From contig NZ_JARUBP010000001.1 of assembly GCF_029626225.1 (NCBI RefSeq), positions 2,914,001 through 2,978,000 on the forward strand: 64,000 nucleotides of DNA, read 5' to 3'. Positions 25,357-34,173 of the stretch are shown piece after piece (positions within the stretch are counted from its first letter, which is position 1; each line of letters opens with the position of its first letter). The position numbers were made by a program, and so were the translations under genes. Below the pieces are notes generated by a model. The model did no database searches. It was given only the letters and a program-made list of their open reading frames with translations, and was not told where the DNA came from. Origin of the DNA: Asanoa sp. WMMD1127. GTDB lineage: Bacteria; Actinomycetota; Actinomycetes; Mycobacteriales; Micromonosporaceae.

Positions 25357-26253
25357 ATGCGCATGCGAAGGCGACTGCGGCGCAGACGGTTGACCGTGCG
25401 CGACCGGGGCGTCGTCGGCCTGATGATCGGCGTACCGCTGGTGTTCGTGGTCCTGCTGGTCTGGCTCCCGGCGCTGGCCTCGGTCGCGCTGTCCTTCTCG
25501 CGGTGGGAGGGGTTCGGCGGGATCGGCAGCATCGACTGGATCGGCGTCGAGAACTACCGCAACATCGCCACGATCTACCCGCCGTTCTGGCCGGCGATCT
25601 GGCACAACCTGATCTGGGTCGGCTTCCTGTTCCTGATCCCCACGCCGCTCGGCATGTTCCTGGCGGTGCTGCTGGACAAGGAGATCCGCGGCAGCCGCTT
25701 CTACCAGACGGCGTTCTACCTGCCGGTCATCCTGTCGCTGGCGCTGACCGGCTTCATCTGGCAGCTCATCTACTCCCGCGACCAGGGGTTGCTCAACGCG
25801 GTGCTCGGCACCCAGGTCGACTGGTACGGCGATCCGAACGTCAACCTGTGGGCGGTCCTCGTCGCCACGGCGTGGAAGCACACCGGCTACATCATGCTGA
25901 TCTACCTGGCCGGCCTGAAGGCGGTCGACCCGGGGCTGCGCGAGGCGGCGCGCGTCGACGGCGCCAGCGAGTCCCGGACGTTCTTCTCGGTCATCTTTCC
26001 GGTGCTCCGGCCGATCAACCTCATCGTCCTGGTCATCACGATCATCGAGTCGCTGCGCGCGTTCGACATCGTCTGGATCGTCAACAAGGGCCGCAACGGC
26101 CTGGAGGTGATCGCGGCCCTGGTCGCCCAGAACATCATCGGCGAGGCCAGCCGGATCGGGTTCGGCTCGGCGCTGGCGACCATCATGTTGCTGATCTCGT
26201 CGCTCTACGTCGTCATTCATCTGCGCGCCACCACGAGGGGAGACGACCGATGA
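25357..26253 (+). CDS. Sugar ABC transporter permease (MalF type)
   Basis: A 298-residue CUT1 permease with six predicted transmembrane helices and the EAA loop EAARVDGASESRTFFSVIFP, which contacts the ATPase. The basic N-terminus (MRMRRRLRRRRL) matches the cytoplasmic start. ATG 25357 follows GAGGAGG. It pairs with the next permease through an ATGA overlap. Confidence 0.95.
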   Translation: MRMRRRLRRRRLTVRDRGVVGLMIGVPLVFVVLLVWLPALASVALSFSRWEGFGGIGSIDWIGVENYRNIATIYPPFWPAIWHNLIWVGFLFLIPTPLGMFLAVLLDKEIRGSRFYQTAFYLPVILSLALTGFIWQLIYSRDQGLLNAVLGTQVDWYGDPNVNLWAVLVATAWKHTGYIMLIYLAGLKAVDPGLREAARVDGASESRTFFSVIFPVLRPINLIVLVITIIESLRAFDIVWIVNKGRNGLEVIAALVAQNIIGEASRIGFGSALATIMLLISSLYVVIHLRATTRGDDR

Positions 26254-27065
26254 GACCCCGGCTCGTGCTGCACGCGTTCCTGGCCGTGATGGCCGTCGGC
26301 TGGCTCGTCCCGTTGCTGTGGGGGCTGTTCAACTCGCTGCGCGACTACAGCTACACCGGCACGCACGGCTACTTCTCGTTCGGTGGCTTCACGTTCCAGA
26401 ACTACGTCGACGCCTGGCAGCGCGCAGAGTTCGGCGAGAAGTTCCTCAACTCCCTCTACATCACGGTGCCGGCCGTCGTGCTGACGCTGTTCCTGTCGGC
26501 CTGCGCGGCGTTCGTCATCGCCCGCTTCAGCTTCAAGCTCAACCTCACGCTGCTCGGCATCTTCGTGGCCGCCAACCTGTTGCCACCGCAGGCGTTGCTG
26601 ATCCCCGTCTACCGCGCCTTCCGCGAAGTCGACCTGCTCGACACGTACACCGGGCTCGTGCTCGTCAACACGGCCTTCCAGTTGGGCTTCTGCACGCTGG
26701 TGCTGAGCAACTACATGAAGACCATCCCGCACGAGCTGTACGAGTCGGCGGAGGTCGACGGCGCCGGCGTGGCCCGGCAGTTCTTCCGGCTGACCCTGCC
26801 GCTGGTGCGGCCGGCGCTGGCCGCGCTGACCACGCTGCAGGTGACCTGGATCTACAACGAGTTCTTCTGGGCCACCGTGCTGCTCTCCGACGGCGACAAG
26901 TTCCCGATCACGAGTTCGCTCAACAACCTGCGCGGCGAGTTCTTCACCGACTACAACCTGCTCTCGGCGGGCTCCATCATCGTCGCGCTGCCGACGCTGC
27001 TGGTCTTCTTCGTGCTGCAGCGGCAGTTCGTGTCAGGACTCACCCTGGGTTCCACCAAGGGCTAA
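26250..27065 (+). CDS. Sugar ABC transporter permease (MalG type)
   Basis: A 271-residue second CUT1 permease with six predicted helices and the EAA motif ELYESAEVDGAGVARQFFR. It is translated from an ATG overlapping the stop of the first permease. The heterodimer would use the binding protein at 21853 and a shared ATPase encoded elsewhere. Its last 33 nt overlap the convergent septum-formation-like gene. Confidence 0.95.
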   Translation: MRPRLVLHAFLAVMAVGWLVPLLWGLFNSLRDYSYTGTHGYFSFGGFTFQNYVDAWQRAEFGEKFLNSLYITVPAVVLTLFLSACAAFVIARFSFKLNLTLLGIFVAANLLPPQALLIPVYRAFREVDLLDTYTGLVLVNTAFQLGFCTLVLSNYMKTIPHELYESAEVDGAGVARQFFRLTLPLVRPALAALTTLQVTWIYNEFFWATVLLSDGDKFPITSSLNNLRGEFFTDYNLLSAGSIIVALPTLLVFFVLQRQFVSGLTLGSTKG

Positions 27066-27527
27066 GGGCAGGACAGAGTCCGGCAGCTTGCCGGTGGGGC
27101 GGTAGACCACGCACATGATGACGCGGTCGCCGTCGGCCCAGGTTTCGGCGGTGGGTAGCACCGGATAGAAGTCGAGGCCAGCGCGGCCCGCGCCGTGCCA
27201 CAGGCGGTCGAACGCCTGCCCGCAGCGCGACCAGGCCAGCGCGGCCACGGCCGGCCGGTCGAACGGGCCGTCCGGCGCGTGCACGAACCCGTACGCCTGG
27301 TTGTCGGCGCCGTCCACGCACGGCACGTAGACGACGACGCGGTCGTTCGCCCGGCGGTCGTACACCGGATCGTCGAAGCACTCGGTGGCCTCGATGGTGA
27401 GCACGCCGGTGGTCTCGGCGTCGAGGAAGGCGTCGGTCTTCTTCACCGGCGCGGCGGGCGGTGTGGCGAACAGGGTGCTGAGCGAGAGCACGCTGGCCGC
27501 CAACCCGACCCAACGGTTAACGGACAC
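27033..27527 (-). CDS. Secreted septum-formation-like protein
   Basis: A 164-residue exported protein with a signal peptide (about 5-28). The mature region has paired Cys residues and the pattern VVVYVPCVDGADNQAYGFVHA...SRCGQAF...WADGDRVIMCVVYRP, typical of the actinobacterial septum-formation domain. The role of the family is poorly known. The GTG start sits before MSVNRW. It ends inside the convergent permease. Confidence 0.75.
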   Translation of the reverse strand: MSVNRWVGLAASVLSLSTLFATPPAAPVKKTDAFLDAETTGVLTIEATECFDDPVYDRRANDRVVVYVPCVDGADNQAYGFVHAPDGPFDRPAVAALAWSRCGQAFDRLWHGAGRAGLDFYPVLPTAETWADGDRVIMCVVYRPTGKLPDSVLPLALGGTQGES

Positions 27528-27737
27528 CCCGGGACCGTAGGCGGGCCCACTGAACGCCGGATGTCCGGCCGGCGGCGCCGGGATGGCCGGCGTCCAGCGG
27601 GCTATCAGGCGGCTTGCAGTTCACCCCGAGGCCACGTCGAGGTCCGGTGGCCGTCGCTCTGCTTTGGCTCAATGCGCGTTGTCCCACCGCGCTCCTGCCG
27701 GTGGCAGACGACCCGATCCCTGAGGGGGGACACGAAG

Positions 27738-29408
27738 TTGACTGAGGTCAAGAGGCCCTGGAGCACGGGGCGTCGCCGGGCGGCCATCGCCGCCATCGGC
27801 GCCGCCGCGCTGTTCGCCGGTGGCGTCGCCTTCGGACCGACCGCGTTCGGTGACGCGGCCCCGACCAAGTTCCCGGCCGCGGAGTACTACAAGCCGACCC
27901 CGGTGCCGGACCGCATCATCCTGATCCCGACCGACAAGCCCGCGACCAGCCAGCGCGTCTCGTGGCGGGCCGAGGCGTCCGCCGAGTGGGCGCAGGCGCA
28001 GATCCTCGAGGCGCCCAAGGCGCTCGGCGACGTCGCGCCGGCCGCCGGCGCGGTGCGCACCGTGCGGGCGTTCGCGAACACGCCGGTCAACACGTCGCTG
28101 GGGTACGCCTCGACGTACCACAACGTGGAGTTCACCGAGCTCAAGCCCGACACCCGCTACACGTACCGGGTCGGCGACGGCACCAACTGGAGCGAGTGGA
28201 TCGACTTCACCACCGCCGCCGCGGGCTTCGAGCCGTTCTCGTTCATCTACTACGGAGACGCGCAGAACTACATCGACAGCGCCGTACCGCGGGTGTTCCG
28301 CCAGGCGTTCGCCGACCGGCCGCAGGCCAAGGCGATCGTCAACGCCGGTGACCTCATCGACTCCGCCAACAGCGAGGAGCAGTGGGGCCAGTGGTACAAG
28401 GCCGGCGGCTTCATCGACGGCCAGATCAACAACATCTCGGTGACCGGCAACCACGAGTACAGCGGCAGCAACCTGTCGTCGTTCTGGGCGCCGCAGTTCC
28501 CGTACCCGGAGAACGGCCCGGCGTGGGGTGACCAGGCCGCGCTGGAGTCGACCGCCTACTACACCGACTACCAGGGTGTGCGGTTCATCGGGCTGAACAC
28601 CAACGTGCAGAGCATCCCAGAGGTCATGGCGGCGCAGACCGCGTGGCTCGAGGGCCTGCTCAAGGACAACCCCAACAAGTGGACCGTGGTGACCTTCCAC
28701 CACCCCGTCTACTCGACCGCCGAGGGCCGCAACAACCCGATCGTCCGGGCGCAGTGGGGTCCGCTGTTCGAGAAGTACGGCGTGGACCTGGTGCTGCAGG
28801 GCCATGACCACACCTACGGCCGGGGCGGCACGACCGCCTCGAAGCAGACGGCACTGGTGCACAACAGCACCGTCTACGCCGTCTCCGTCTCCGGCGGCAA
28901 GATGTACGACGTGGACGGTTCCGTGTGGACCGACAACGGCGCCGACATCATGGCCAAGACCGAGGACGCCCAGCTGTACCAGATGATCGACGTCAAGGCG
29001 GACTCGCTGACCTACGAGGCCCGGTTCGCCAACGGTCAGCACTTCGACGGCGTGGTCGTCCGCAAGAACGACGCGGGCCAGCGCACCGTCAACGAGTGGC
29101 GCACGCCGGAGACCACCACCGGTGAGCACGTGCAGGTGAGCACCACCTCGCCGAAGGCCGGCAGCAAGCTCGGTGTCACCGCCTACGGCTACGACCCCGG
29201 CGAGTCGGTCGACATCTACCTGCGCAAGACCAGCACCGCCGAGGGCAAGCCGGGCATCCTCGTCGCCACCAAGAAGGCCGACGAGCTGGGCCGGTTGACC
29301 TACTCGTTCGCCCTGCCGGGCAGCGCTTCCGGTGGCAGCCGGCACACCGTCTACCTGGAGAGCCGCAACCAGCGGATCTCCAGCCCGGTGATCACCGTCC
29401 AGAAGTAA
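27738..29408 (+). CDS. Secreted purple-acid-type metallophosphoesterase
   Basis: A 556-residue exported phosphatase. A Tat-like RRR and hydrophobic signal (about 12-37) precede an N-terminal fibronectin III-like domain (about 50-165). The dinuclear-metal catalytic domain has YYGDAQNY, NAGDLID, VTGNHEY, FHHPVY and GHDHTYGRG. A C-terminal beta domain follows (about 455-556). The TTG start at 27738 is supported by AGGGGGGA 7 nt upstream; no other in-frame start is as well placed. A GC hairpin terminator follows the stop. Confidence 0.9.
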   Translation: MTEVKRPWSTGRRRAAIAAIGAAALFAGGVAFGPTAFGDAAPTKFPAAEYYKPTPVPDRIILIPTDKPATSQRVSWRAEASAEWAQAQILEAPKALGDVAPAAGAVRTVRAFANTPVNTSLGYASTYHNVEFTELKPDTRYTYRVGDGTNWSEWIDFTTAAAGFEPFSFIYYGDAQNYIDSAVPRVFRQAFADRPQAKAIVNAGDLIDSANSEEQWGQWYKAGGFIDGQINNISVTGNHEYSGSNLSSFWAPQFPYPENGPAWGDQAALESTAYYTDYQGVRFIGLNTNVQSIPEVMAAQTAWLEGLLKDNPNKWTVVTFHHPVYSTAEGRNNPIVRAQWGPLFEKYGVDLVLQGHDHTYGRGGTTASKQTALVHNSTVYAVSVSGGKMYDVDGSVWTDNGADIMAKTEDAQLYQMIDVKADSLTYEARFANGQHFDGVVVRKNDAGQRTVNEWRTPETTTGEHVQVSTTSPKAGSKLGVTAYGYDPGESVDIYLRKTSTAEGKPGILVATKKADELGRLTYSFALPGSASGGSRHTVYLESRNQRISSPVITVQK

Positions 29409-29417
29409 CAGCTCGGT

Positions 29418-29447
29418 GCGGGCCGGCCTGTTCGCGGGCCGGCCCGC
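29418..29447 (+). terminator. Hairpin terminator after the phosphatase
   Basis: GCGGGCCGGCC (29418-29428) pairs with GGCCGGCCCGC (29437-29447), an 11-bp perfect GC stem with an 8-nt loop, starting 10 nt after the stop codon. Confidence 0.75.
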
Positions 29448-29458
29448 TCTCGGCTCAC

Positions 29459-29486
29459 GGTTTGCGGGTTGCGGTTTGCGGTTTGC
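29459..29486 (+). repeat. Short tandem repeat of GGTTTGC
   Basis: Three copies of GGTTTGC (29459-29465, 29473-29479, 29480-29486) and one degenerate copy (29467-29472), with a period of about 7, lie in the leader just before the GAGGAGA ribosome site of the next gene. The array is prone to slippage and could alter promoter or leader spacing. Confidence 0.6.
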
Positions 29487-29498
29487 GAGGAGAAATCG

Positions 29499-30098
29499 TT
29501 GAGACGGTTGGTTTTCGGCGCGCTCGGCGCGCTGGCGCTCGTCGGGCTGCTCGGCAGTCCGGCCGCCGCCCACCCGTTCGGCCCACCGTCGACGGCGCGG
29601 GTCACCGTGCACGGCTCGTCGCTGACGCTGGTCTGGCACGCGGCCGAGGACGACTGGGTCGCGCTCGGCCAGTCCGTCGGCGCGTTCGACGACCCGGCGA
29701 CCGACGTGACGGGCGAGCAGAAGCTGCAGCGCTCGGCGGCGGTGCACGCCTATCTGCTGGAGCGGATGACCGTGCGGCAGGCCGGCCAGCCGTGTCCCGG
29801 CGAGTTGGGCGAGCTGACCGATCTGCTGACCGAGGGCGCCACCATCGAGTACGCGTGCCCGGCGCGGGTCGACGAGGTGAGGATCCGGCTGGCCGCGCTG
29901 ATGGACCTCGACGAGGCGTACCGCACTGTGCTGGTCGGCGATTCCGAGGCGCTTTTCACGGTCACGACGCCGGAGCAGCAGTTGCGGTTCACCGGGTCGG
30001 CCGGCCGCGGCGCGGTGCTGTGGATGGCCGTCGGCACGGGCGTCGTGGTGTTGGTCGGCGTCGCGTTCGTGCTGTGGCGCCGCCGGAGGTCCGCGTGA
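29499..30098 (+). CDS. Membrane-anchored exported partner of a nickel/cobalt exporter
   Basis: A 199-residue protein with a signal peptide (about 3-25) cleaved near AAAHPFG, an extracytoplasmic domain with two Cys (QPCPGELG, EYACPARV), and a C-terminal transmembrane helix (about 170-193) ending RRRRSA. The TTG at 29499 has GAGGAGA 5 nt upstream. The stop overlaps the NicO-type gene start (GTGA). Proteins of this layout sit beside NicO/RcnA-like transporters; an exact function is not known to me. Confidence 0.8.
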   Translation: MRRLVFGALGALALVGLLGSPAAAHPFGPPSTARVTVHGSSLTLVWHAAEDDWVALGQSVGAFDDPATDVTGEQKLQRSAAVHAYLLERMTVRQAGQPCPGELGELTDLLTEGATIEYACPARVDEVRIRLAALMDLDEAYRTVLVGDSEALFTVTTPEQQLRFTGSAGRGAVLWMAVGTGVVVLVGVAFVLWRRRRSA

Positions 30099-30850
30099 CC
30101 GGGCTCGACGGGCTGGACAACCGGCTGATCACCCTCTTCGACGGCGGCGCCGTCTTCTGGCTGTTGCTGCTGGTCGCGCTCGGCGTCGGCGCGGCGCACG
30201 CGGTGGCCCCTGGGCACGGCAAGACCATCACCGCGGCGTACCTGGTCGGCACGCACGGCCGCTACCGCGACGCGCTGCGGCTCGGCGTGATCGTCGCGGT
30301 GATGCACACGTTCTCCGTGCTGGTGCTCGCCCTGGTCTGGGTGGGCCTGAGCATGTCGATGAGCACCAGGTCGCTCACCGCCTGGCTGCAGGTCGCGGCC
30401 GGCCTCGTGGTGATCGCGGTCGGTGGCCGCCTGGCCTGGCGCCAGCTCCGGCACCGCCACCAGCACGCCCACGGCCACTCGCACGCACACCCGCACGGCC
30501 ACTCACACGGCCCGGACGAGGCGACCGATCCGTGGTCGCGTCAGGGCCTCGTCGCCCTTGCCCTCTCGGGCGGCCTGCTGCCGTCACCGTCGGCGTTTCT
30601 GCTGCTGGTCAGCGGTCTGCTCACCGGTCGCTCGGTGGACGCCCTGGTCCTCGTGCTGGCGTTCGGCGTCGGCATGGCGGTCACGCTGACCGCCGTCGGG
30701 ATGGTCACGGTCCGCGGCTTCGGCGCCCTGGCTGCGCGCACCCGCCGGTGGGCGGCCGTCGCCGCCTGGACCCCCGCGGTCGCGGGCCTGGCGGTCGCCA
30801 CCGCCGGCTTCCTCTACGTGGCGATGGCCGTCTCGGTGCTGACCGCCTAG
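30095..30850 (+). CDS. NicO/RcnA-type nickel or cobalt exporter
   Basis: A 251-residue membrane protein of about six helices. The first block contains GVGAAHAVAPGHGKTITAAY with conserved His residues. A cytoplasmic loop at about 125-145 is strongly His-rich (HRHQHAHGHSHAHPHGHSHG) and should bind divalent metal. The second block has LSGGLLPSPSAFLLL. This matches the NicO/HupE-related high-affinity nickel/cobalt transport group. The GTG start overlaps the partner gene. The stop shares CTAG with the convergent SDR gene. Confidence 0.9.
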   Translation: MTGLDGLDNRLITLFDGGAVFWLLLLVALGVGAAHAVAPGHGKTITAAYLVGTHGRYRDALRLGVIVAVMHTFSVLVLALVWVGLSMSMSTRSLTAWLQVAAGLVVIAVGGRLAWRQLRHRHQHAHGHSHAHPHGHSHGPDEATDPWSRQGLVALALSGGLLPSPSAFLLLVSGLLTGRSVDALVLVLAFGVGMAVTLTAVGMVTVRGFGALAARTRRWAAVAAWTPAVAGLAVATAGFLYVAMAVSVLTA

Positions 30851-31593
30851 TAGCGCACGTGTTTTCCGCCGTCGACGATGATGGTCTCGCCGGTGACGTC
30901 GTCCATGGTGAGCAGGCCGAGGACGGCCTGGGCGACGTGTTCCGGGGTCGCGACCCGGCCGAGCGGGATCTGTGGCTCCTCAGCCGCGCGCCGGGTGGCG
31001 AAGCCGGACTCGCCGTGCAGGCTCGTCTGCCAGCGGGTGTCGACCGTGCCGGGCGCCACCGCGTTGACGCGGACCTCCGGGGCCAGCGCGGCCGCCAGGT
31101 TGCGGGTCAGCTGCAACAGGGCCGCCTTGCTCACGCCATAGGCGATCGACGAGCCGCCGGCCCGGTACGCCGAGATGGAGCTGACGTTGACCACGGCGCC
31201 CCGGGCGGCCCGCAGCGCCGGGGCCAGGGCGCGCACGCAGCGGTACGGGCCCACCACGTTGACGTCCAGGATCTCGTGCCACATCGCGTCGGTCAGGCCG
31301 TCGAGGTCGGCGTGCTCGACGGCGTGCGTACGCGCGGCGTTGTTGACCAGCACGTCGACCCGGCCCAGCTCGCGCAGCACCCGGTGGGCGGCCGCCCGGA
31401 CCTGCGTCTCGTCGCCGACGTTGAGCGGCACGGCCAGTGCGCCGATCTCGGCCGCCGTCGCCTTGGCCTCCGCGGCCGAGTGGGCATAGGTGACGGCGAC
31501 CTCGGCCCCGGCCGCGGCGAGCGACCGCGCGACGGCGCGACCGATGCCCGTGCCGCCGCCGGTGACCACCGCCACCGCGCCGGTGAGGTTCAC
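30847..31593 (-). CDS. SDR-family oxidoreductase
   Basis: A 248-residue short-chain dehydrogenase. It shows the NAD(P)-binding TGGGTGIGRAVA, the structural NNAA, catalytic Ser in NVSSISAY, and YGVSKAAL with Tyr and Lys; it ends VDGGKHVRY. The GTG at 31593 overlaps the MFS stop (GTGA). It is last in an operon with an Ldh2-type dehydrogenase and an MFS carrier, and probably oxidises the product of the first enzyme (inference). Confidence 0.93.
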   Translation of the reverse strand: MNLTGAVAVVTGGGTGIGRAVARSLAAAGAEVAVTYAHSAAEAKATAAEIGALAVPLNVGDETQVRAAAHRVLRELGRVDVLVNNAARTHAVEHADLDGLTDAMWHEILDVNVVGPYRCVRALAPALRAARGAVVNVSSISAYRAGGSSIAYGVSKAALLQLTRNLAAALAPEVRVNAVAPGTVDTRWQTSLHGESGFATRRAAEEPQIPLGRVATPEHVAQAVLGLLTMDDVTGETIIVDGGKHVRY

Positions 31594-32930
31594 GACGCCC
31601 GCGCCGGGGTCGCGGCCGGCTGATCCGGCTCGTGGTGCACGGCGCCGATGTCGATCGTCCGGCTTTCCTTGGCGAACAGGAACGCCACCAGGGAGACGGC
31701 CGCGGTCGCGATGATCCAGAGCGCGACCAGCCACGGCGAGCCGTCGCCCTCGCGGAGCAGGGCCGCGGCCACCAGCGGCGAGAAGCCGGAGATGGCGGCG
31801 CCGATCTCGCGGGACGCGGCGAAGCCGGTGTAGCGCACGCCGGCCCCGAACAGCTCGGCGTAGAAGGCCGGCTGCACCGCGATCATCGGCGCGAAGCCGA
31901 CGCCGCCGGCGATCGCCAGGCCCAGCCAGATCAGCACGGGCTCGGCGGTGTTGACCAGCCAGAAGAACGGGAACGCGAACACCGCGGTGAACACCACGCT
32001 GAAGACGTTGAGCGGCTTGCGGCCGATCCGGTCGCTGAGCGCGCCGTAGAACGGCTGACTCGCGGTCACCACCAGGCCCATGATGATGACGCCGGTCAGC
32101 GCGGTGGCGCGGCTGAGACCGAGCTCGTCGGTCACGTACGCGACGATGAACGTGGCGAAGATGTAGACGATCGCCGTGTCGCAGATGTGCGCGCCGATGC
32201 CGACCAGGAAGCTGCGCGGGTAGCGGCGGAGCGTCTCCACCACCGGCGTCGGCACGACGGTGCGGCTCTGCTCCATGCGGCGGAACACCGGCGACTCGGT
32301 GACGCGCAGCCGCACGTACAACGTCACGAAAATCATCAGGAAGCTGAGCAGGAACGGGATCCGCCAGCCCCAGGACTCGAGCTCGCGGTCGGGCAGCAGG
32401 CCGACGAGGAGGAACGCGACCGTGCCGAGGATCAGTCCGATCTGGACACCCGTCTGCGCGAACGACGCGTAGTAGCCGCGCTTTCCGGGCGGGGCGTGCT
32501 CGGCCAGCAGCGTCGAGGCGCCACCGAACTCGGCGCCGGCGCCGAGGCCCTGGCAGATCCGCAGCAGCACCAGCAGGATCGGGGCGAGCACACCGATCTG
32601 GTCGTACGTGGGCAGCAGGCCGATCAGCCCGGTTCCGATGCCCATCACCAGCGTGGTGACGATCAGGGTGGTGCGGCGGCCGATCCGGTCACCGAGACGA
32701 CCGAAGACGAAGCCGCCCACCGGGCGGAACAGGAACGCGACGCCGAACGTGGCGAATGCGACCAGCGTGCCGACCGTCGGGTCCGCGTCCGGGAAGAACA
32801 GCTTGTTGAAGACCAGCGCGGCGGCGGTGCCGTAGATGAAGAAGTCGTACCACTCGAGGGCGGTGCCGACGAGCGAGCCGGTGACCACCCGGCGCAGCTC
32901 GGTCTGTTTGGCGTGCGCGGGCTCGGTCAT
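31590..32930 (-). CDS. MFS metabolite:H+ symporter
   Basis: A 446-residue, 12-helix major facilitator carrier of the metabolite:H+ symporter type. Markers are EWYDFFIYGTAAAL in helix 1, RPVGGFVFGRLGDRIGRR in loop 2-3 and GRKPLNV in the middle. Relatives carry organic acids such as shikimate, ketoglutarate or citrate. It overlaps both neighbours by 4 nt, so the three proteins are made together and the carrier probably imports the substrate of the Ldh2-type dehydrogenase. Confidence 0.93.
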   Translation of the reverse strand: MTEPAHAKQTELRRVVTGSLVGTALEWYDFFIYGTAAALVFNKLFFPDADPTVGTLVAFATFGVAFLFRPVGGFVFGRLGDRIGRRTTLIVTTLVMGIGTGLIGLLPTYDQIGVLAPILLVLLRICQGLGAGAEFGGASTLLAEHAPPGKRGYYASFAQTGVQIGLILGTVAFLLVGLLPDRELESWGWRIPFLLSFLMIFVTLYVRLRVTESPVFRRMEQSRTVVPTPVVETLRRYPRSFLVGIGAHICDTAIVYIFATFIVAYVTDELGLSRATALTGVIIMGLVVTASQPFYGALSDRIGRKPLNVFSVVFTAVFAFPFFWLVNTAEPVLIWLGLAIAGGVGFAPMIAVQPAFYAELFGAGVRYTGFAASREIGAAISGFSPLVAAALLREGDGSPWLVALWIIATAAVSLVAFLFAKESRTIDIGAVHHEPDQPAATPARAS

Positions 32931-34021
32931 GGCGTGCTCCCTTCGGAGTCGAGGTCGGGGCCGCCCGGCAGGTCGGCCAGCGCGCGCCAGGTCGCGCCGG
33001 CCAGGGGGATGCCGTCGCGGGTACGGGTGGCGCGGGTCGCGGCCTCCTTCTCGCCCGGCACCAGCACCGGCCGGTCGCCGGTCGGCTCGGTGCCGGCGAG
33101 CCGGCGGCAGAAGCGTTCGGTGCTCTCGCGGAACTCGTGCGCGGGCAGGAAACGGGCGATGTCGACGGCGACGAACACGGTGCCGTTGGTGGCGTCGTAG
33201 CCGGGCAGGCTGGAGACGCCCGCGCCCGAGAGCAGCCCGCCGACGATCTCGATCATGACGCTGAGCGCGTAGCCCTTGTGGCCACCGAACGGCAGCAGCG
33301 CGCCGCCGGCGTAGAAGTCGCCGGGGTCCGTGCTCGGCGCGCCGTCGGCTCCGACCAGCTGCCCGTCAGGCACCCGGTCGCCGCGGGCGGCGGAGAGGGC
33401 CAGCTTGCCCTCGGCGGTGGCGGCGGTCGCGAAGTCGGTGACCACCGCGGGTCGGCCGGCGGCCCTCGGTGCGGCCCAGGCCAGCGGGTTGGTTCCGAGC
33501 AGCCGTTCCCGGCCGCCGTACGGGGCGACGGTGGAGTCGGCGTTGCACACGGCGATGCCGATCGCGTCGGCGTCGGCGATCCGCTCGACGTACTCGCCGA
33601 GGCGGCCGACGTGGTTCGCGTTGCCGACGGCGACGACCGCCGTGCCGTGCCGGGCCGCGAGGTCCAGCGCGGTGTCGACGGCCGCGTGGGCGGCGAGCTG
33701 GCCGAAACCGCGCCGGCCGTCGACGCGGGCGGTGCTCCCGTCGTGGGAGTAGACGACCGGTCGGGCGAGCGGGTCCAGCGCACCCTGCCGCACCGCGGCC
33801 AGATAGGGGACCAGGCGGCGGACGCCGTGCGAGTCGTGGCCGCACAGGTCGGCGTCCACAAGGGAGCAGGCCACGGTCGCGGCGATCTCGTCGGCTGCGC
33901 CGGCCCGCCGCAGGATCGTGGTCGCGAGCCGGGTCAGGGTGGCGGCGTCGACCCGGTGGGTCGTGTCGCCGGCGGGGTCGGCCTGGGGCGCGGTCGACCA
34001 CTTGAGTCCGTCATCACTCAT
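32927..34021 (-). CDS. Ldh2/malate-lactate dehydrogenase family oxidoreductase
   Basis: A 364-residue NAD(P)-dependent 2-hydroxyacid dehydrogenase of the Ldh2 fold (malate, ureidoglycolate and sulfolactate dehydrogenase group). It has DLCGHDSHGVRRLVPYLA with the catalytic His, VGNANHVGRLGEYVE and LLPFGGHKGYALSVMIEI. ATG 34021 with CCGAGGAGG is preferred to a start 30 codons upstream in the operator region. It is the first gene of the dehydrogenase-MFS-SDR operon. The exact substrate is open. Confidence 0.9.
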   Translation of the reverse strand: MSDDGLKWSTAPQADPAGDTTHRVDAATLTRLATTILRRAGAADEIAATVACSLVDADLCGHDSHGVRRLVPYLAAVRQGALDPLARPVVYSHDGSTARVDGRRGFGQLAAHAAVDTALDLAARHGTAVVAVGNANHVGRLGEYVERIADADAIGIAVCNADSTVAPYGGRERLLGTNPLAWAAPRAAGRPAVVTDFATAATAEGKLALSAARGDRVPDGQLVGADGAPSTDPGDFYAGGALLPFGGHKGYALSVMIEIVGGLLSGAGVSSLPGYDATNGTVFVAVDIARFLPAHEFRESTERFCRRLAGTEPTGDRPVLVPGEKEAATRATRTRDGIPLAGATWRALADLPGGPDLDSEGSTP

Positions 34022-34041
34022 CGCTTCGCCTCCTCGGAGTC

Positions 34042-34070
34042 GGCGTTCCATGTGACGGAATGGCGTTCCA
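34042..34070. promoter_or_regulatory. Probable IclR operator
   Basis: GGCGTTCCA occurs twice, at 34042-34050 and 34062-34070, exactly 20 bp apart. TTCC (34046-34049) also faces GGAA (34057-34060). The site lies in the leader or promoter of the dehydrogenase operon and is a good candidate target for the adjacent IclR protein. Confidence 0.5.
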
Positions 34071-34121
34071 GAGGATGTGCATGTATCTATGCCCGGCGAT
34101 CCGGGTCGCAAACCCGGGGTT

Positions 34122-34169
34122 TGTCGCGAGGTCTGGGCCGCGCCGCAGCCCGGTCAGGACCTCGCGACA
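34122..34169 (-). terminator. Terminator of the IclR gene
   Basis: TGTCGCGAGGTC (34122-34133) pairs perfectly with GACCTCGCGACA (34158-34169), with a further GC hairpin inside the loop. It begins 4 nt beyond the IclR stop (34174) on the minus strand and separates that gene from the dehydrogenase operon. Confidence 0.7.
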
Positions 34170-34173
34170 GACC

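Noticed and set aside
27669-29747. 692-codon minus-strand frame opposite the phosphatase
   Set aside because: The plus strand has all the metal-binding motifs of a metallophosphoesterase; the minus frame is a shadow.
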